This document shows positions 34,295 through 42,668 of a DNA stretch of 64,000 nt, piece after piece (positions within the stretch are counted from its first letter, which is position 1; each line of letters starts with the position of its first letter). This stretch comes from Erythrobacteraceae bacterium CFH 75059 (lineage in GTDB: Bacteria > Pseudomonadota > Alphaproteobacteria > Sphingomonadales > Sphingomonadaceae): positions 806,001 to 870,000 of the forward strand of contig SJSR01000001.1 of NCBI GenBank assembly GCA_004331795.1, given 5' to 3'. A program made the translations under genes and the position numbers. Below the pieces are notes generated by a model. That model was not told the origin of the DNA. It did not search any database and saw only the letters and a list, made by a program, of their open reading frames with translations.

Positions 34295-35551
34295 TTATCG
34301 CGACAGCAGCCCCACCTGCTCGCCCGCACGGCGGAACATGCCGAGGATGACGTCGACGTCGGCATCCGAATGGTCGGCGCACAGCGAGCAGCGCAGCAGC
34401 GTCATGTTGGCGGGCGTCGCCGGCGGGCGGGCGAGGTTGACGTAGAGCCCCTCCTTCAGCAGCGCCTCCCACATCATCGCCCCCCGCTCGAGATCGGGCA
34501 TGATGACCGCGATGATGGCGCTTTGCGCCTCGGGCGTGCCGAGCGCGAAGCCGAGCGCGCGCAGCCCTTCATGCAGGCGCCGCGAATTGCGCCAAAGATG
34601 CGCGCGCTTGTCTGCACCGTCCGCCAGCTTGCGGATCGCGGCGGTGGAGCAGGCGACCACCGCCGGGGGAAGGGCGGCGGTGAACACGTAGGGCCGGCAC
34701 ACGAGGCGCAGCACCTCGAACTTGGGATGGTTCGAGACGCAGAAGCCGCCGATCGTCCCGACGCTCTTGGAAAAGGTGCCGATGACGAAGTCGACCTGGT
34801 CGAGCACCCCCTGCTCCTCGGCGACGCCGCGCCCGTGCGCGCCGATGAATCCCATGGAGTGCGCCTCGTCCACCAGCACCATCGCGCCGTGCGCCTTGCT
34901 GACCGCCACCATCTCGCGCAGCGGCGCGACGTCGCCGAGCATCGAGTAGACGCCCTCCAGCACGACCAGCTTGCCGGCCCCTTCGGGCACCCGGCGCAGC
35001 CGCTTCTCCAGCGCGTCGACGTCGTTGTGCCTGAACGGCACCACCTCGGCATCGCCCATCTTGCACCCGTCCCAGATGCTCGCATGGCTGTCGATGTCGA
35101 GGATGACGTAGTCCCCCTTGCCGGCCAGGGTCGAGATGATGCCGAGGTTCGCCTGGTAGCCGGTCGAGAACACCATGGCGTGGTCCATGGCGTAGAAGTC
35201 CCGCAGCGCCGCCTCGCACGCCTTGTGACCGGAATAGGTGCCGTTCAGCACCCGGCTGCCGGTCGTGCCGGTGCCGAACTCCTCCATGGCGGCCTGCCCG
35301 GCGGCAATCACGTCCGGGTCGAAGGTCATGCCCATGTAGTTGTAGGTGCCGAGCAGGATCGTGTCGCGGCCGTTGCAGATCGCGCGGGTGGGGGACAGCA
35401 CCCGTTCCATCACCAGGTTGAAGGGATCCTCCTGTCCCCCGTCCAGAAGGCTCGCGCGCATCTGGATGACGGGGTCGAACTTGGCGAGAAGGTCGATGCC
35501 CGTGCCGGCACGGGCGGAGGGCTGGTCCGGGGTGAGAACGGCGTCGGTCAT
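34295..35551 (-). CDS. spt: Serine palmitoyltransferase
   Basis: A 418-residue alpha-oxoamine synthase starting MTDAVLTPDQP. It follows the Sphingomonas SPT closely along its length: NGRDTILLGTYNYMGMTFDPDVIAAG, DSHASIWDG (PLP-stacking His156), LVDEAHSMGF, GTFSKSVGT (Schiff-base Lys262) and NLARPPATPA. It condenses serine with a long acyl thioester to 3-ketodihydrosphingosine, the first step of sphingolipid synthesis. An acyl carrier protein gene lies nearby on the same strand. The longer upstream frame is not homologous. Confidence 0.95.
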   Translation of the reverse strand: MTDAVLTPDQPSARAGTGIDLLAKFDPVIQMRASLLDGGQEDPFNLVMERVLSPTRAICNGRDTILLGTYNYMGMTFDPDVIAAGQAAMEEFGTGTTGSRVLNGTYSGHKACEAALRDFYAMDHAMVFSTGYQANLGIISTLAGKGDYVILDIDSHASIWDGCKMGDAEVVPFRHNDVDALEKRLRRVPEGAGKLVVLEGVYSMLGDVAPLREMVAVSKAHGAMVLVDEAHSMGFIGAHGRGVAEEQGVLDQVDFVIGTFSKSVGTIGGFCVSNHPKFEVLRLVCRPYVFTAALPPAVVACSTAAIRKLADGADKRAHLWRNSRRLHEGLRALGFALGTPEAQSAIIAVIMPDLERGAMMWEALLKEGLYVNLARPPATPANMTLLRCSLCADHSDADVDVILGMFRRAGEQVGLLSR

Positions 35552-35661
35552 GCCCGCGTGCTTGCCCGACCGCGCCGCCAGTGACAAGGACGCAGGCGAT
35601 GGCCGCTTGACAGCGGGGCGGCAATGCACATGCTGCGCGCACCCGTCTGGAGTGGCAGTGC

Positions 35662-36468
35662 ATGAGTGCCATCGACCGCGCACGCGGCTTCATCGCCTCG
35701 CGGCACGGGGGGTTCATCGCCTCGCGCCTCGCGACGGTGGCCGAGAAGTACCTCAAGGCCTACAACAATCTCGGCAACATGAACATGGCCTGCAATGGCG
35801 AAGTCCGGGCGCTGCGCCATGTGCTCGCCCGCGTGCCCGGCGACATCATCGATGCGGGGTCCAACGAAGGGCAATGGGCGGGCGCGGTGCTGCCGTTCGT
35901 GACCGGCGATCGCACCGTGCACTGCTTCGAACCGGTGCCGCAGACCTTCGCCCGCCTCGCCGACGCGCTGGGCGGGCGTCCCCGTGTGCGGCTCAACAAC
36001 GCCGGGCTGGGGGCGCGCGAGGGCTCCTTCACCCTCAACTTCAACCCGTCGGTCAGCGAAGTGACCAGCGCCTATCCGCTCGTCGATCATCACGGCGGCG
36101 CCTGCAGCGTCGAATGCCGCGTCACCACCGGCGACCTCTATCTGGCGGAACACGGCATTGCCGAGATCGCGCTGCTCAAGATCGACGTGGAAGGCATGGA
36201 GGCGGAGTGCCTTGCCGGCTTCGAGGACGCGTTCGGCGCCGCGCGCATCGCGAGCGTGCAGTTCGAACACGGGCCGAGCCACGTGCACTCCGGGCACACG
36301 CTGAAATACTTCAAGGACTGGTTCGAGGAGCGCGGCTTCGTGCTGTTCCGCATCTTCCCGCGGCGGCTGGAGCCGCTGCGCTACGAGCTGCGCCGGGAAA
36401 GCTTCGAGGCCCAGAACCTTCTCGCCGTGCGCCGGGACCTGCTGCCGGCGCTCGACCTGTCCGCCTAG
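35662..36468 (+). CDS. FkbM-family methyltransferase
   Basis: A 268-residue SAM-dependent methyltransferase of the FkbM type: DIIDAGSNEGQWAGAVLPF (SAM loop), VHCFEPVPQTFARL, and LLKIDVEGMEAECLAGFE. Family members methylate hydroxyls of sugars, lipids or polyketides. The gene is on the opposite strand, between serine palmitoyltransferase and the acyl carrier protein, and its last 4 bp overlap the end of the acp gene. A role in modifying a sphingolipid headgroup or surface glycan is inferred from position only. Confidence 0.85.
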   Translation: MSAIDRARGFIASRHGGFIASRLATVAEKYLKAYNNLGNMNMACNGEVRALRHVLARVPGDIIDAGSNEGQWAGAVLPFVTGDRTVHCFEPVPQTFARLADALGGRPRVRLNNAGLGAREGSFTLNFNPSVSEVTSAYPLVDHHGGACSVECRVTTGDLYLAEHGIAEIALLKIDVEGMEAECLAGFEDAFGAARIASVQFEHGPSHVHSGHTLKYFKDWFEERGFVLFRIFPRRLEPLRYELRRESFEAQNLLAVRRDLLPALDLSA

Positions 36469-36704
36469 CCGCGCAGCGTGACCACCGCGTCGACGAGCTG
36501 GCCGAAGGTCTCGATCTCGGCCTGCTGGTTCATGGAGATGATGATGTCGAACTCGTCCTCGATGGCGGCGACGAAGTCCATCACCGTCAGGCTGTCGAAT
36601 TCGAGATCGCCGGCGAAGGTGGTGTCATCGGTGATCGCGACCTGCGCCTTGTTGAACGGCTCGATCAGCGATCGGATGCGGGCGTCGGCGTCGGCGCGGT
36701 CCAT
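36465..36704 (-). CDS. Acyl carrier protein linked to sphingolipid synthesis
   Basis: A 79-residue ACP with the phosphopantetheine site EFDSLTVMDF (Ser38) and an acidic helix II-III. It is not the fatty-acid AcpP, as its DSLTVMDF motif and sequence differ. Specialised ACPs are encoded near spt in sphingolipid-making alphaproteobacteria, where they supply the acyl chain to the condensing enzyme. The FkbM gene lies between it and spt in the reverse direction. Confidence 0.88.
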   Translation of the reverse strand: MDRADADARIRSLIEPFNKAQVAITDDTTFAGDLEFDSLTVMDFVAAIEDEFDIIISMNQQAEIETFGQLVDAVVTLRG

Positions 36705-36798
36705 GCGGGGCTCTCCTCGGGCGGGTCGGGCGTTGCTCTATAGCCGCCCGCGCCGGCGGCGGCAAACGCGGCGCCAGCCTCTGCCGGCGTGGACCGCC

Positions 36799-37167
36799 TC
36801 AGGCGGCGAACAGCCGCTCCACCGCGCCGATGAAGGGGCGGATCGACACCGGCTTGGCGAGGTAGTCGGCCGCCCCGGCGCCGCGGATGCGCTCCTCGTC
36901 GCCCTTGCCGGCATAGGCGGTGACGGCCAGCACCGGGACATGACGCAGCGTCGGCTCGCGCTTCAGCGCGGCGATGAGCTCCAGCCCCGACACCCGTGGC
37001 AGCTGGATGTCCATGATGACGAGATCCGGGCCGAAAGCCTTGGCCGCGGTGAGCACCGCCCCGCCGTCGCCCACCGGCTCCACCGCATACCCGTTCGCCT
37101 TGAGAATGTCGCAGAACAGCTTGCGGTTGAGCTCGTTGTCCTCGACAACCATGATCCGTTTCGACAA
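36799..37167 (-). CDS. divK: Single-domain response regulator DivK
   Basis: A 122-residue receiver domain alone: KRIMVVEDNELNRKLFCDILKANGY, phospho-acceptor Asp53 in DLVIMDIQLPRVSG, and the Lys switch YLAKPVSI. This is the DivK pattern. The start is probably TTG at 37167, giving (M)SKRIMVVEDN, with GGGGG 8 nt upstream; the first ATG would remove the beta-1 strand. In alphaproteobacteria DivK tunes CckA-CtrA signalling; ctrA is also in this window. DUF3572 is divergent. Confidence 0.88.
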   Translation of the reverse strand: MSKRIMVVEDNELNRKLFCDILKANGYAVEPVGDGGAVLTAAKAFGPDLVIMDIQLPRVSGLELIAALKREPTLRHVPVLAVTAYAGKGDEERIRGAGAADYLAKPVSIRPFIGAVERLFAA

Positions 37168-37206
37168 GTGCGCGTGCCCCCGGTTGCGTTGGTGAACATA
37201 AGGTAA

Positions 37207-37500
37207 ATGGAAAAAAAGACAAATCCGCAGCACCCGCGCCCCGTTGACGACGAGGCGGCTGTGCTCGCGCTGCGGGCGCTGGCCTGGCTGTGCGCGGACG
37301 AGGCACGGGCGGAGCGCTTTCTGGCGCTGACCGGCCTCACCCCGGAGCAGCTGCGGGGCGGGGCCGGCACGCCTTCGCTCAACGAGGCGGTGCTCGGCCA
37401 TCTGTGCGGGCACGAGCCGGACCTGCTGGACGCGGCGGCGGCGCTGGGAGTGGAACCGGGCGCGATCGTCGCGGCGAGTGGCGCACGGTGGTCGGCATGA
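37207..37500 (+). CDS. DUF3572 family protein
   Basis: A 97-residue helical protein: AAVLALRALAWLCADEARAERFLALTGLTPEQLR and a C-terminal FLxLxG-type repeat ending LLDAAAALGVEPGAIVAA. DUF3572 genes are commonly divergent from divK in alphaproteobacteria, as here. The function is unknown. The stop overlaps the HAD gene as ATGA. Confidence 0.83.
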   Translation: MEKKTNPQHPRPVDDEAAVLALRALAWLCADEARAERFLALTGLTPEQLRGGAGTPSLNEAVLGHLCGHEPDLLDAAAALGVEPGAIVAASGARWSA

Positions 37501-38153
37501 CAGGTGCGCGCCCGCTGATCGTGTCGGACTGCGACGAGGTGCTGCTCCACATGGTCAGCCACTTTCGCGACTGGCTGGCCGAACGCCACGACATCGAGTT
37601 CCGGATGGACACGGCCTCGTTTGCCGATGCCCTGCGCCATCGCGGCACCGGCGCGGCGGTCGCCGGGGACGAGATCTGGCGTCTGCTCGGCCTGTTCTTC
37701 GACCACGAGATGCACCGCCAGCATCCGGTCGCCGGCGCGGTGGCGGCGATGAACACCCTGTCCCGGCACGCCGACGTGGTGATCCTCACCAACCTCGTCG
37801 ATGCACGGCGCGAGCATCGGGCGCAGCAGCTCGCCGCGCACGGCATCCGCGCGCGGGTGTTCACCAACCAGGGGCCGAAGGGGCCTGCCCTCGCGGGGAT
37901 CATCGCCGAATACCGCCCCAGCTTCACGATCTTCATCGACGACCTGGCGCAGCATCACCGCTCGGTGAAGGAGCTGTTGCCGGAGGTGACGACGCTGCAC
38001 CTGTGCGCCGAGGCGCTGGTCGCGCCGCACATCCCCTGCGCCCACCGCGCCGGTCACGCCGACGCGCGGATCGACACCTGGGACGAGGCGCTGCCCTGGC
38101 TGCTCGAGCGGCTGGGCGTGGCGACGCCCGCACCACACAAGGAGACCACATGA
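37497..38153 (+). CDS. HAD-family hydrolase
   Basis: A 218-residue haloacid-dehalogenase-type protein: motif I VSDCDEVLLH (Asp-x-Asp), motif II ILTNL, Lys in NQGPKGPAL and motif IV IFIDDLAQ. A phosphatase role on an unknown small molecule is expected. The start is fixed by the overlap with DUF3572; the stop overlaps the RidA start (ATGA). Confidence 0.83.
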   Translation: MTGARPLIVSDCDEVLLHMVSHFRDWLAERHDIEFRMDTASFADALRHRGTGAAVAGDEIWRLLGLFFDHEMHRQHPVAGAVAAMNTLSRHADVVILTNLVDARREHRAQQLAAHGIRARVFTNQGPKGPALAGIIAEYRPSFTIFIDDLAQHHRSVKELLPEVTTLHLCAEALVAPHIPCAHRAGHADARIDTWDEALPWLLERLGVATPAPHKETT

Positions 38154-38602
38154 GCATTGCTGCACGCCTCGAACAGCTTGGCATCGTCCTGCCCCAAGCC
38201 GCCGCGCCGGTGGCCAGCTATCAGCCGCTGGTGGTTCATGGCGGCCTCGTGCACCTGTCCGGGCAGCTGCCGTTCGTGGAGGGCGAGCTTGTGACGGGCA
38301 GGCTCGGCGCGGATGTGGACCTTGCCGAGGGTCAGCGGGCCGCGCGCGCCTGCGGGCTGATGATCCTGGCCCAGCTGTCCGCCCACGACCTGCTCGAACG
38401 GGTCGCCCGCGTGGTCAAGCTGGGGGCGTTCGTCGCCTCGGCGCCCGAATTCCACGACCAGCCCAAGGTTGCCAACGGCGCCTCGGACCTGATGTTCGAG
38501 GTGTTCGGCGAGCAGGGCCGGCATGCCCGCAGCGCCGTCGGGGTCGCCGTTCTGCCGCTCAACGCGGCGGTGGAGGTCGACGCGATCGTCGCCCTCGGCT
38601 GA
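38150..38602 (+). CDS. RidA/YjgF-family enamine deaminase-like protein
   Basis: A 150-residue RidA-fold protein: MSIAARLEQLGIVLPQAAAPVASYQPLVVHGGLVHLSGQLP opening (given here in parts), KLGAFVASAPEFHDQPKVANGASDLMFEVFGEQGRHARSAVGVAVLPLNAAVEVD ending. The conserved Arg of HARSAVGV fits the imine-binding site. AAGGAG precedes the start. It forms a run with DUF3572 and the HAD gene. Confidence 0.88.
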   Translation: MSIAARLEQLGIVLPQAAAPVASYQPLVVHGGLVHLSGQLPFVEGELVTGRLGADVDLAEGQRAARACGLMILAQLSAHDLLERVARVVKLGAFVASAPEFHDQPKVANGASDLMFEVFGEQGRHARSAVGVAVLPLNAAVEVDAIVALG

Positions 38603-38646
38603 GACGCCGCCTTGCGCTGCCGCCGCGGCGGCGTATCTCGCTGGCG

Positions 38647-39786
38647 ATGGCAGAGCGGGACATGGTGGTGCGGGTGGGAAGCGGCGTGGCGGCCGTGCCC
38701 CCGGCGAGGTGGAATGCGCTGGCGGGCGAGGGCAACCCGTTCACCAGCCACGCCTTCCTCTCGGCGCTGGAGGATTCGGGCAGCGTCGGCCCGGGGACCG
38801 GCTGGCAGCCGGCACCGTTCCTGCTGGAGGATGGCGGCGGCGCCCTCGTCGGGGCCATGCCGGCCTATCTTAAGACGCACAGCCAGGGTGAATACGTGTT
38901 CGATCACGGCTGGGCCGAGGCGTATGCGCGGGCCGGAGGGCGTTACTACCCCAAGCTCCAGATCGCGGTGCCGTTCACCCCGGCGACGGGGCCGCGGGTG
39001 CTGTCCCGCTCGGCGGACGACGCCGCCCTGCTGCTGCGCGCGGCCGAGACGCTGTGCCGCCAGCATGGCCTGTCGGGGGCGCACGCCACCTTCATCACCC
39101 CGGACCAGGTGCCCATTTTCGAAAAGGCTGGCTGGCTCCTGCGCCATGACGTGCAGTTCCACTGGCTCAACCGCGGCTTCGCGAGCTTCGACGATTTCCT
39201 CGCCACCCTGTCCTCGCGCCGGCGCAAGGATCTGCGCAAGGAACGGGCTGCCGCCGGCGAGGGCGTGACGATCCGCCGGCTTCGCGGCGACGAGATCACG
39301 CCGGCGCACTGGGATGCGTTCTGGACCTTCTACCAGGACACCGGCGCGCGCAAATGGGGCCGGCCCTACCTGACGCGCGCCGCCTTTGCGCTGTTCGCCG
39401 AACGGCTGGGCGCGAAGGTGCTGCTGATCCTTGCCGAAGTCGACGGCACGCCGGTCGCCGGAGCCCTGAACTTCATCGGCGACGACACGCTGTACGGCCG
39501 CTACTGGGGCGCGATCGTCGACAAGCCGTTCCTGCATTTCGAGCTGTGCTACTATCAGGCGATCGACGTCGCCATCGCGCTGGGCCTTGGCCGCGTGGAA
39601 GCCGGCGCGCAGGGACAGCACAAGCTGGCGCGCGGATACGAGCCGGTGGCGACGGTGTCGGCGCACTGGCTGGCCGATCCGGGGCTTGCGCGTGCCGTGG
39701 CCGCGTTCCTCGCGCAGGAGCGGGAAGGCGTGGCGGCCGAGCAGCGCCTGCTCAGGCGCCACACACCCTACCGCCGCGACGGCTGA
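38647..39786 (+). CDS. FemAB-like / DUF482 GNAT-fold protein
   Basis: A 379-residue protein with the double-GNAT architecture of the DUF482 (peptidogalycan-like) family: NPFTSHAFLSALEDSGSVGPGTGW near the start, YLKTHSQGEYVFDHGWAEAYARAGG, YYPKLQIAVPFTPATGPR, SSRRRKDLRKERAAA and a final GAQGQHKLARGYEP. Relatives are proposed to transfer aminoacyl groups; the real substrate is unknown. It follows ridA by 44 nt. Confidence 0.83.
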   Translation: MAERDMVVRVGSGVAAVPPARWNALAGEGNPFTSHAFLSALEDSGSVGPGTGWQPAPFLLEDGGGALVGAMPAYLKTHSQGEYVFDHGWAEAYARAGGRYYPKLQIAVPFTPATGPRVLSRSADDAALLLRAAETLCRQHGLSGAHATFITPDQVPIFEKAGWLLRHDVQFHWLNRGFASFDDFLATLSSRRRKDLRKERAAAGEGVTIRRLRGDEITPAHWDAFWTFYQDTGARKWGRPYLTRAAFALFAERLGAKVLLILAEVDGTPVAGALNFIGDDTLYGRYWGAIVDKPFLHFELCYYQAIDVAIALGLGRVEAGAQGQHKLARGYEPVATVSAHWLADPGLARAVAAFLAQEREGVAAEQRLLRRHTPYRRDG

Positions 39787-39787
39787 C

Positions 39788-40120
39788 TCAGGCGGCCTGC
39801 CGCCGGCTGCGGCGCAGCCATTCGCGCGCCAGCCGCTGGGCGTCGGCGATCTCGCGCGCCGTCATCTCCTCGGCGATGTCGGCGCGGGCCGACGCGGCCA
39901 GCGGGTGCCCGTTGGCCGCGGCGATGTTGAACCAGCGGTGGGCCTCGACGAAGTCGGCGCTCAGCCCCGCGCTGCCGGTGGCAAAGGCGATGGCGAGGTT
40001 GAAGAGCGCGTCCGCGTCTCCCCGGCAATGCTCGGCGAGGAAGCCGGCAGTGACTGCCTGAGCCTCCGCGGAGGCGTTGCGCTGCCCCCTGCCGCCCTCG
40101 ATCGCGCGCAATGGTCCCAT
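39788..40120 (-). CDS. Short Sel1-repeat protein
   Basis: A 110-residue protein starting MGPLRAIEGG with GGGGAG 7 nt upstream. It has about two Sel1-type helical repeats (DADALFNLAIAFATGSAGLSADFVEAHRWFNIAAANGHPLAA) and a basic C-terminal helix. Such repeats mediate protein contacts; the partner is unknown. It is convergent with the GNAT gene, with 1 nt between stops. Confidence 0.72.
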   Translation of the reverse strand: MGPLRAIEGGRGQRNASAEAQAVTAGFLAEHCRGDADALFNLAIAFATGSAGLSADFVEAHRWFNIAAANGHPLAASARADIAEEMTAREIADAQRLAREWLRRSRRQAA

Positions 40121-40268
40121 GTGTGAACTCCCCCTGATGCCGGAGCCGGCAGCCCCCGCTGCCCGCCTCGACGCGCGAAACGTCACACAGGATGCTCAAC
40201 AAGAGGTTAACGCCGCTGGACACAGGAGTGTCGGGGCGGGCGCGACACCCGCCGCGCGGATTTCTGCC

Positions 40269-40297
40269 TTGTGCCTCAATACCCTCGCCACTATAGG
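40269..40297 (+). promoter_or_regulatory. Candidate sigma-70 promoter of dksA
   Basis: TTGTGC (40269-40274) and TATAGG (40292-40297) are 17 nt apart, giving a leader of about 65 nt before the dksA start. The match is good but not experimentally supported. Confidence 0.5.
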
Positions 40298-40314
40298 CCG
40301 CGCCAAACGGCATC

Positions 40315-40333
40315 CGTCGCAATTCTTGCGACG
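40315..40333 (+). repeat. Perfect 8-bp inverted repeat in the dksA leader
   Basis: CGTCGCAA (40315-40322), a 3-nt spacer and TTGCGACG (40326-40333). It lies just after the predicted transcription start and 34 nt before the dksA ATG. It may be a regulator site or an RNA hairpin; there is no T-run. Confidence 0.55.
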
Positions 40334-40367
40334 CAGCCGCGATCCGGCGGGCCGGGCGAGAGGAGCA

Positions 40368-40826
40368 ATGGAACCTTCCTCATTCCACGACGCTGAGATG
40401 CTCGATCGCGCGCGTGGGTCCGTGCCGGACGGCTACGTGCCGTCCGAAGACGAGGAATACATGAACCCGCGGCAGCAGGATTACTTCCGCATGCTGCTCA
40501 TCGAATGGAAGCGGTCGATTCAGAACGCCGCCCTTCAGACGCGCGCCTCGCTTCAGCACGGGCCGATCCGGGAACCCGATCTCAACGACCGAGCCTCCAG
40601 CGAGGCGGACTGGAGCATCGAGCTGCGGACCCGCGACCGGCAGCGCAAGCTGATCGCCAAGATCGACGCCGCGCTGCGGCTGCTCGACGAAGGGGATTAT
40701 GGCTACTGCGAGGTGACCGGCGAGCCGATCGGGTTGAAGCGGCTGATCGCGCGCCCGGTGGCGACCATGACGGTCGAGGCGCAGGAAGCGCATGAGCGCC
40801 GCGAAAAGGTGTCCCGCGACGACTGA
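40368..40826 (+). CDS. dksA: RNA polymerase-binding transcription factor DksA
   Basis: A 152-residue DksA starting MEPSSFHDAEML with AGGAG 4 nt upstream. The coiled coil spans about residues 30-110 (NPRQQDYFRMLLIEWKRSI, DRASSEADWSIELRTRDRQRKLIAKID), and the globular part has YGYCEVTGEPIGLKRLIARP. The zinc finger is reduced to one Cys, which is typical of alphaproteobacterial DksA. It works with ppGpp in stringent control. Confidence 0.9.
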   Translation: MEPSSFHDAEMLDRARGSVPDGYVPSEDEEYMNPRQQDYFRMLLIEWKRSIQNAALQTRASLQHGPIREPDLNDRASSEADWSIELRTRDRQRKLIAKIDAALRLLDEGDYGYCEVTGEPIGLKRLIARPVATMTVEAQEAHERREKVSRDD

Positions 40827-41032
40827 CGCGCGCAGCCGGTTCCCGTCGCGGCGGCGTGTTTTTCGACCTGTTCCAGCGCGGGACGGGGGTGCGGAAACTT
40901 CCGGTTCTCTTTGTCCGTTTCTTCATGCCGCAAGACTTTGTTAGCCATTGCGTCCATACTGGCGCGCAGGCTGCGGCAGAGCCGGCCGACCGCACCGCGG
41001 CGGCGCCGGGGGCACCGCGCCAAGGAGCGATG

Positions 41033-41416
41033 ATGATGTCTGGCATTGATACCCGCAGCGGCACGCGCGACAGCCTGTTCCTTCTCGCCGACCTGACGGT
41101 GGACGGCGAATCGGCGCCGCACCGGGTCAAGATCCGCAACCTCTCGACGAGCGGGTTGATGGCCGAGGGCGATGTCCGGGTGCAGCGCGGCACCCGCATC
41201 CGCCTCGATTGCCGGAGCGCCGGAATGGTCGCGGGCGTCGTCGCGTGGTGCGAGGGATCGCGCTTCGGCGTGGCGCTGCAGGACGAGATCGATCCGGCTG
41301 CGGTGCGCGAGGCGCTCATGGCGCCGCGGGAGAAGGCGCCCGAGGCACGCTATGCCGGCCGTTTCGCCGGTCCCGATCCGCTGCAACCCGATCCGCGCCG
41401 GCTGCGCACGCTCTGA
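41033..41416 (+). CDS. PilZ-domain protein
   Basis: A 127-residue protein. The PilZ-like beta barrel has VKIRNLSTSGLMAEGDV (the [D/N]xSxxG motif) and VVAWCEGSRFGVALQDEID. The usual RxxxR c-di-GMP arginine motif is not clear at the N-terminus, so ligand binding is uncertain. Three consecutive ATG codons (41030, 41033, 41036) follow AAGGAG; the middle one is given. Confidence 0.75.
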   Translation: MMSGIDTRSGTRDSLFLLADLTVDGESAPHRVKIRNLSTSGLMAEGDVRVQRGTRIRLDCRSAGMVAGVVAWCEGSRFGVALQDEIDPAAVREALMAPREKAPEARYAGRFAGPDPLQPDPRRLRTL

Positions 41417-41423
41417 CGCCTGC

Positions 41424-42668
41424 TCAGGTGACCGCGGCGCGGCGGGCGAAGCGCGGCTCACGCCAGCTGCCGCTGCGCAGCACGTCGGCCAGATGGCCCG
41501 CCGCGGCGGCGACGTCGCTGAAGGCGAGATAGGCCGGCGCAAAGCCGAGGCGCAGCACATCGGGTTCGCGGAAGTCGCCGATGACGCCGCGCGCGATCAG
41601 CGCCTGGCAGACGGCGTAGGCATCCGGGTGAGCGAAGGACAGCTGGCTGCCGCGCGCGTGCGGATTGGCCGGGCTGACGCAGCGCAGCGAAGCTTCGGTC
41701 GCTGCGAGACAGCGCAGGAAGAACTGCGACAGGGCGCGCGACTTGGTGGCAAGCGCCGCCATCCCCAGGGACGCAATCGTGTCCACCCCGACCTCGAGCG
41801 CCGCCAGACCCAGCACCGGCGGCGTGCCGGCGAGCAGCCGCGCCACACCCTCGGCCGGTGCATAGTCGTCCTCGAAGGCGAACGGCCGGGCATGGCCGAA
41901 CCAGCCGGTGAGCGGCTGGACGAGCCGGTCCTGATGCCGCCGCGCGACGAAGGCGAAGGCCGGTGCGCCCGGTCCTCCGTTCAGATATTTGTAGCCGCAG
42001 CCGACGGCGAAATCCGCCTCGCAGCCGTTCAGCGCCAGCTCGACCGCGCCGCAGCTGTGCGACAGGTCCCACAGCACCAGCGCCCCCGCGTTATGGGCAG
42101 CGCGCGTCAGCGCCGCCATGTCGTGCATGGCGCCGGTGCGGTAATGCACATGGCTGAGCAGGAGCAGCGCGACATCCGGCGCCGCCACCGCGTCGGCCAG
42201 CGCCCCCGGCGGGACGAGCCGGCGTTCGGCGAGGCCCTGCGCCTCCAGCCCGGCGATCATGTACAGGTCGGTGGGAAAGCTGCCCGGCTCGGACAGGACG
42301 ACGCGTCGGCCGGGTCTGAGCGCAAGCGCGGCGGCGATGAGCTTGAACAGGTTCACCGAGGTGCTGTCGCAGGCGATCACCTCGTCGGGATGCGCGCCGA
42401 TCAGCGGGGCGATCTTCGCCCCGACGCGCCGGGGCAGGTCGATCCAGCCGCCCGTGTCGCCCGGCGCGGCGTTCCAGCTGCGGATGAGCTGTTCGCCCCA
42501 CTGCCGCTCCACCACCTGGCGCAGGCGCTCGGGCGTGGCGGCGGGCAGCGCGCCGAGGGAATTGCCGTCGAGATAGATGACCCCCTCGGGGAGGGTGAAC
42601 AGCGCCCGGGCCGCGGCGAGCGGATCGGCCGCATCGAGGGCGCGCGCCTCGTCGCCGAGCGGGATCAC
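41424..42668 (-). CDS. kynU: Kynureninase
   Basis: A 414-residue PLP enzyme with a GTG start fixed by the GTGA overlap with kynB. It shows IYLDGNSLGALP, SVNLFKLIAAAL, LLSHVHYRTGAMHDM, LWDLSHSCGAVEL (PLP-binding Asp), GCGYKYLNGGPGAPAF (Schiff-base Lys) and FGHARPFAFE. It cleaves kynurenine to anthranilate and alanine. It ends the kynA-kynB-kynU operon. Confidence 0.95.
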   Translation of the reverse strand: MIPLGDEARALDAADPLAAARALFTLPEGVIYLDGNSLGALPAATPERLRQVVERQWGEQLIRSWNAAPGDTGGWIDLPRRVGAKIAPLIGAHPDEVIACDSTSVNLFKLIAAALALRPGRRVVLSEPGSFPTDLYMIAGLEAQGLAERRLVPPGALADAVAAPDVALLLLSHVHYRTGAMHDMAALTRAAHNAGALVLWDLSHSCGAVELALNGCEADFAVGCGYKYLNGGPGAPAFAFVARRHQDRLVQPLTGWFGHARPFAFEDDYAPAEGVARLLAGTPPVLGLAALEVGVDTIASLGMAALATKSRALSQFFLRCLAATEASLRCVSPANPHARGSQLSFAHPDAYAVCQALIARGVIGDFREPDVLRLGFAPAYLAFSDVAAAAGHLADVLRSGSWREPRFARRAAVT

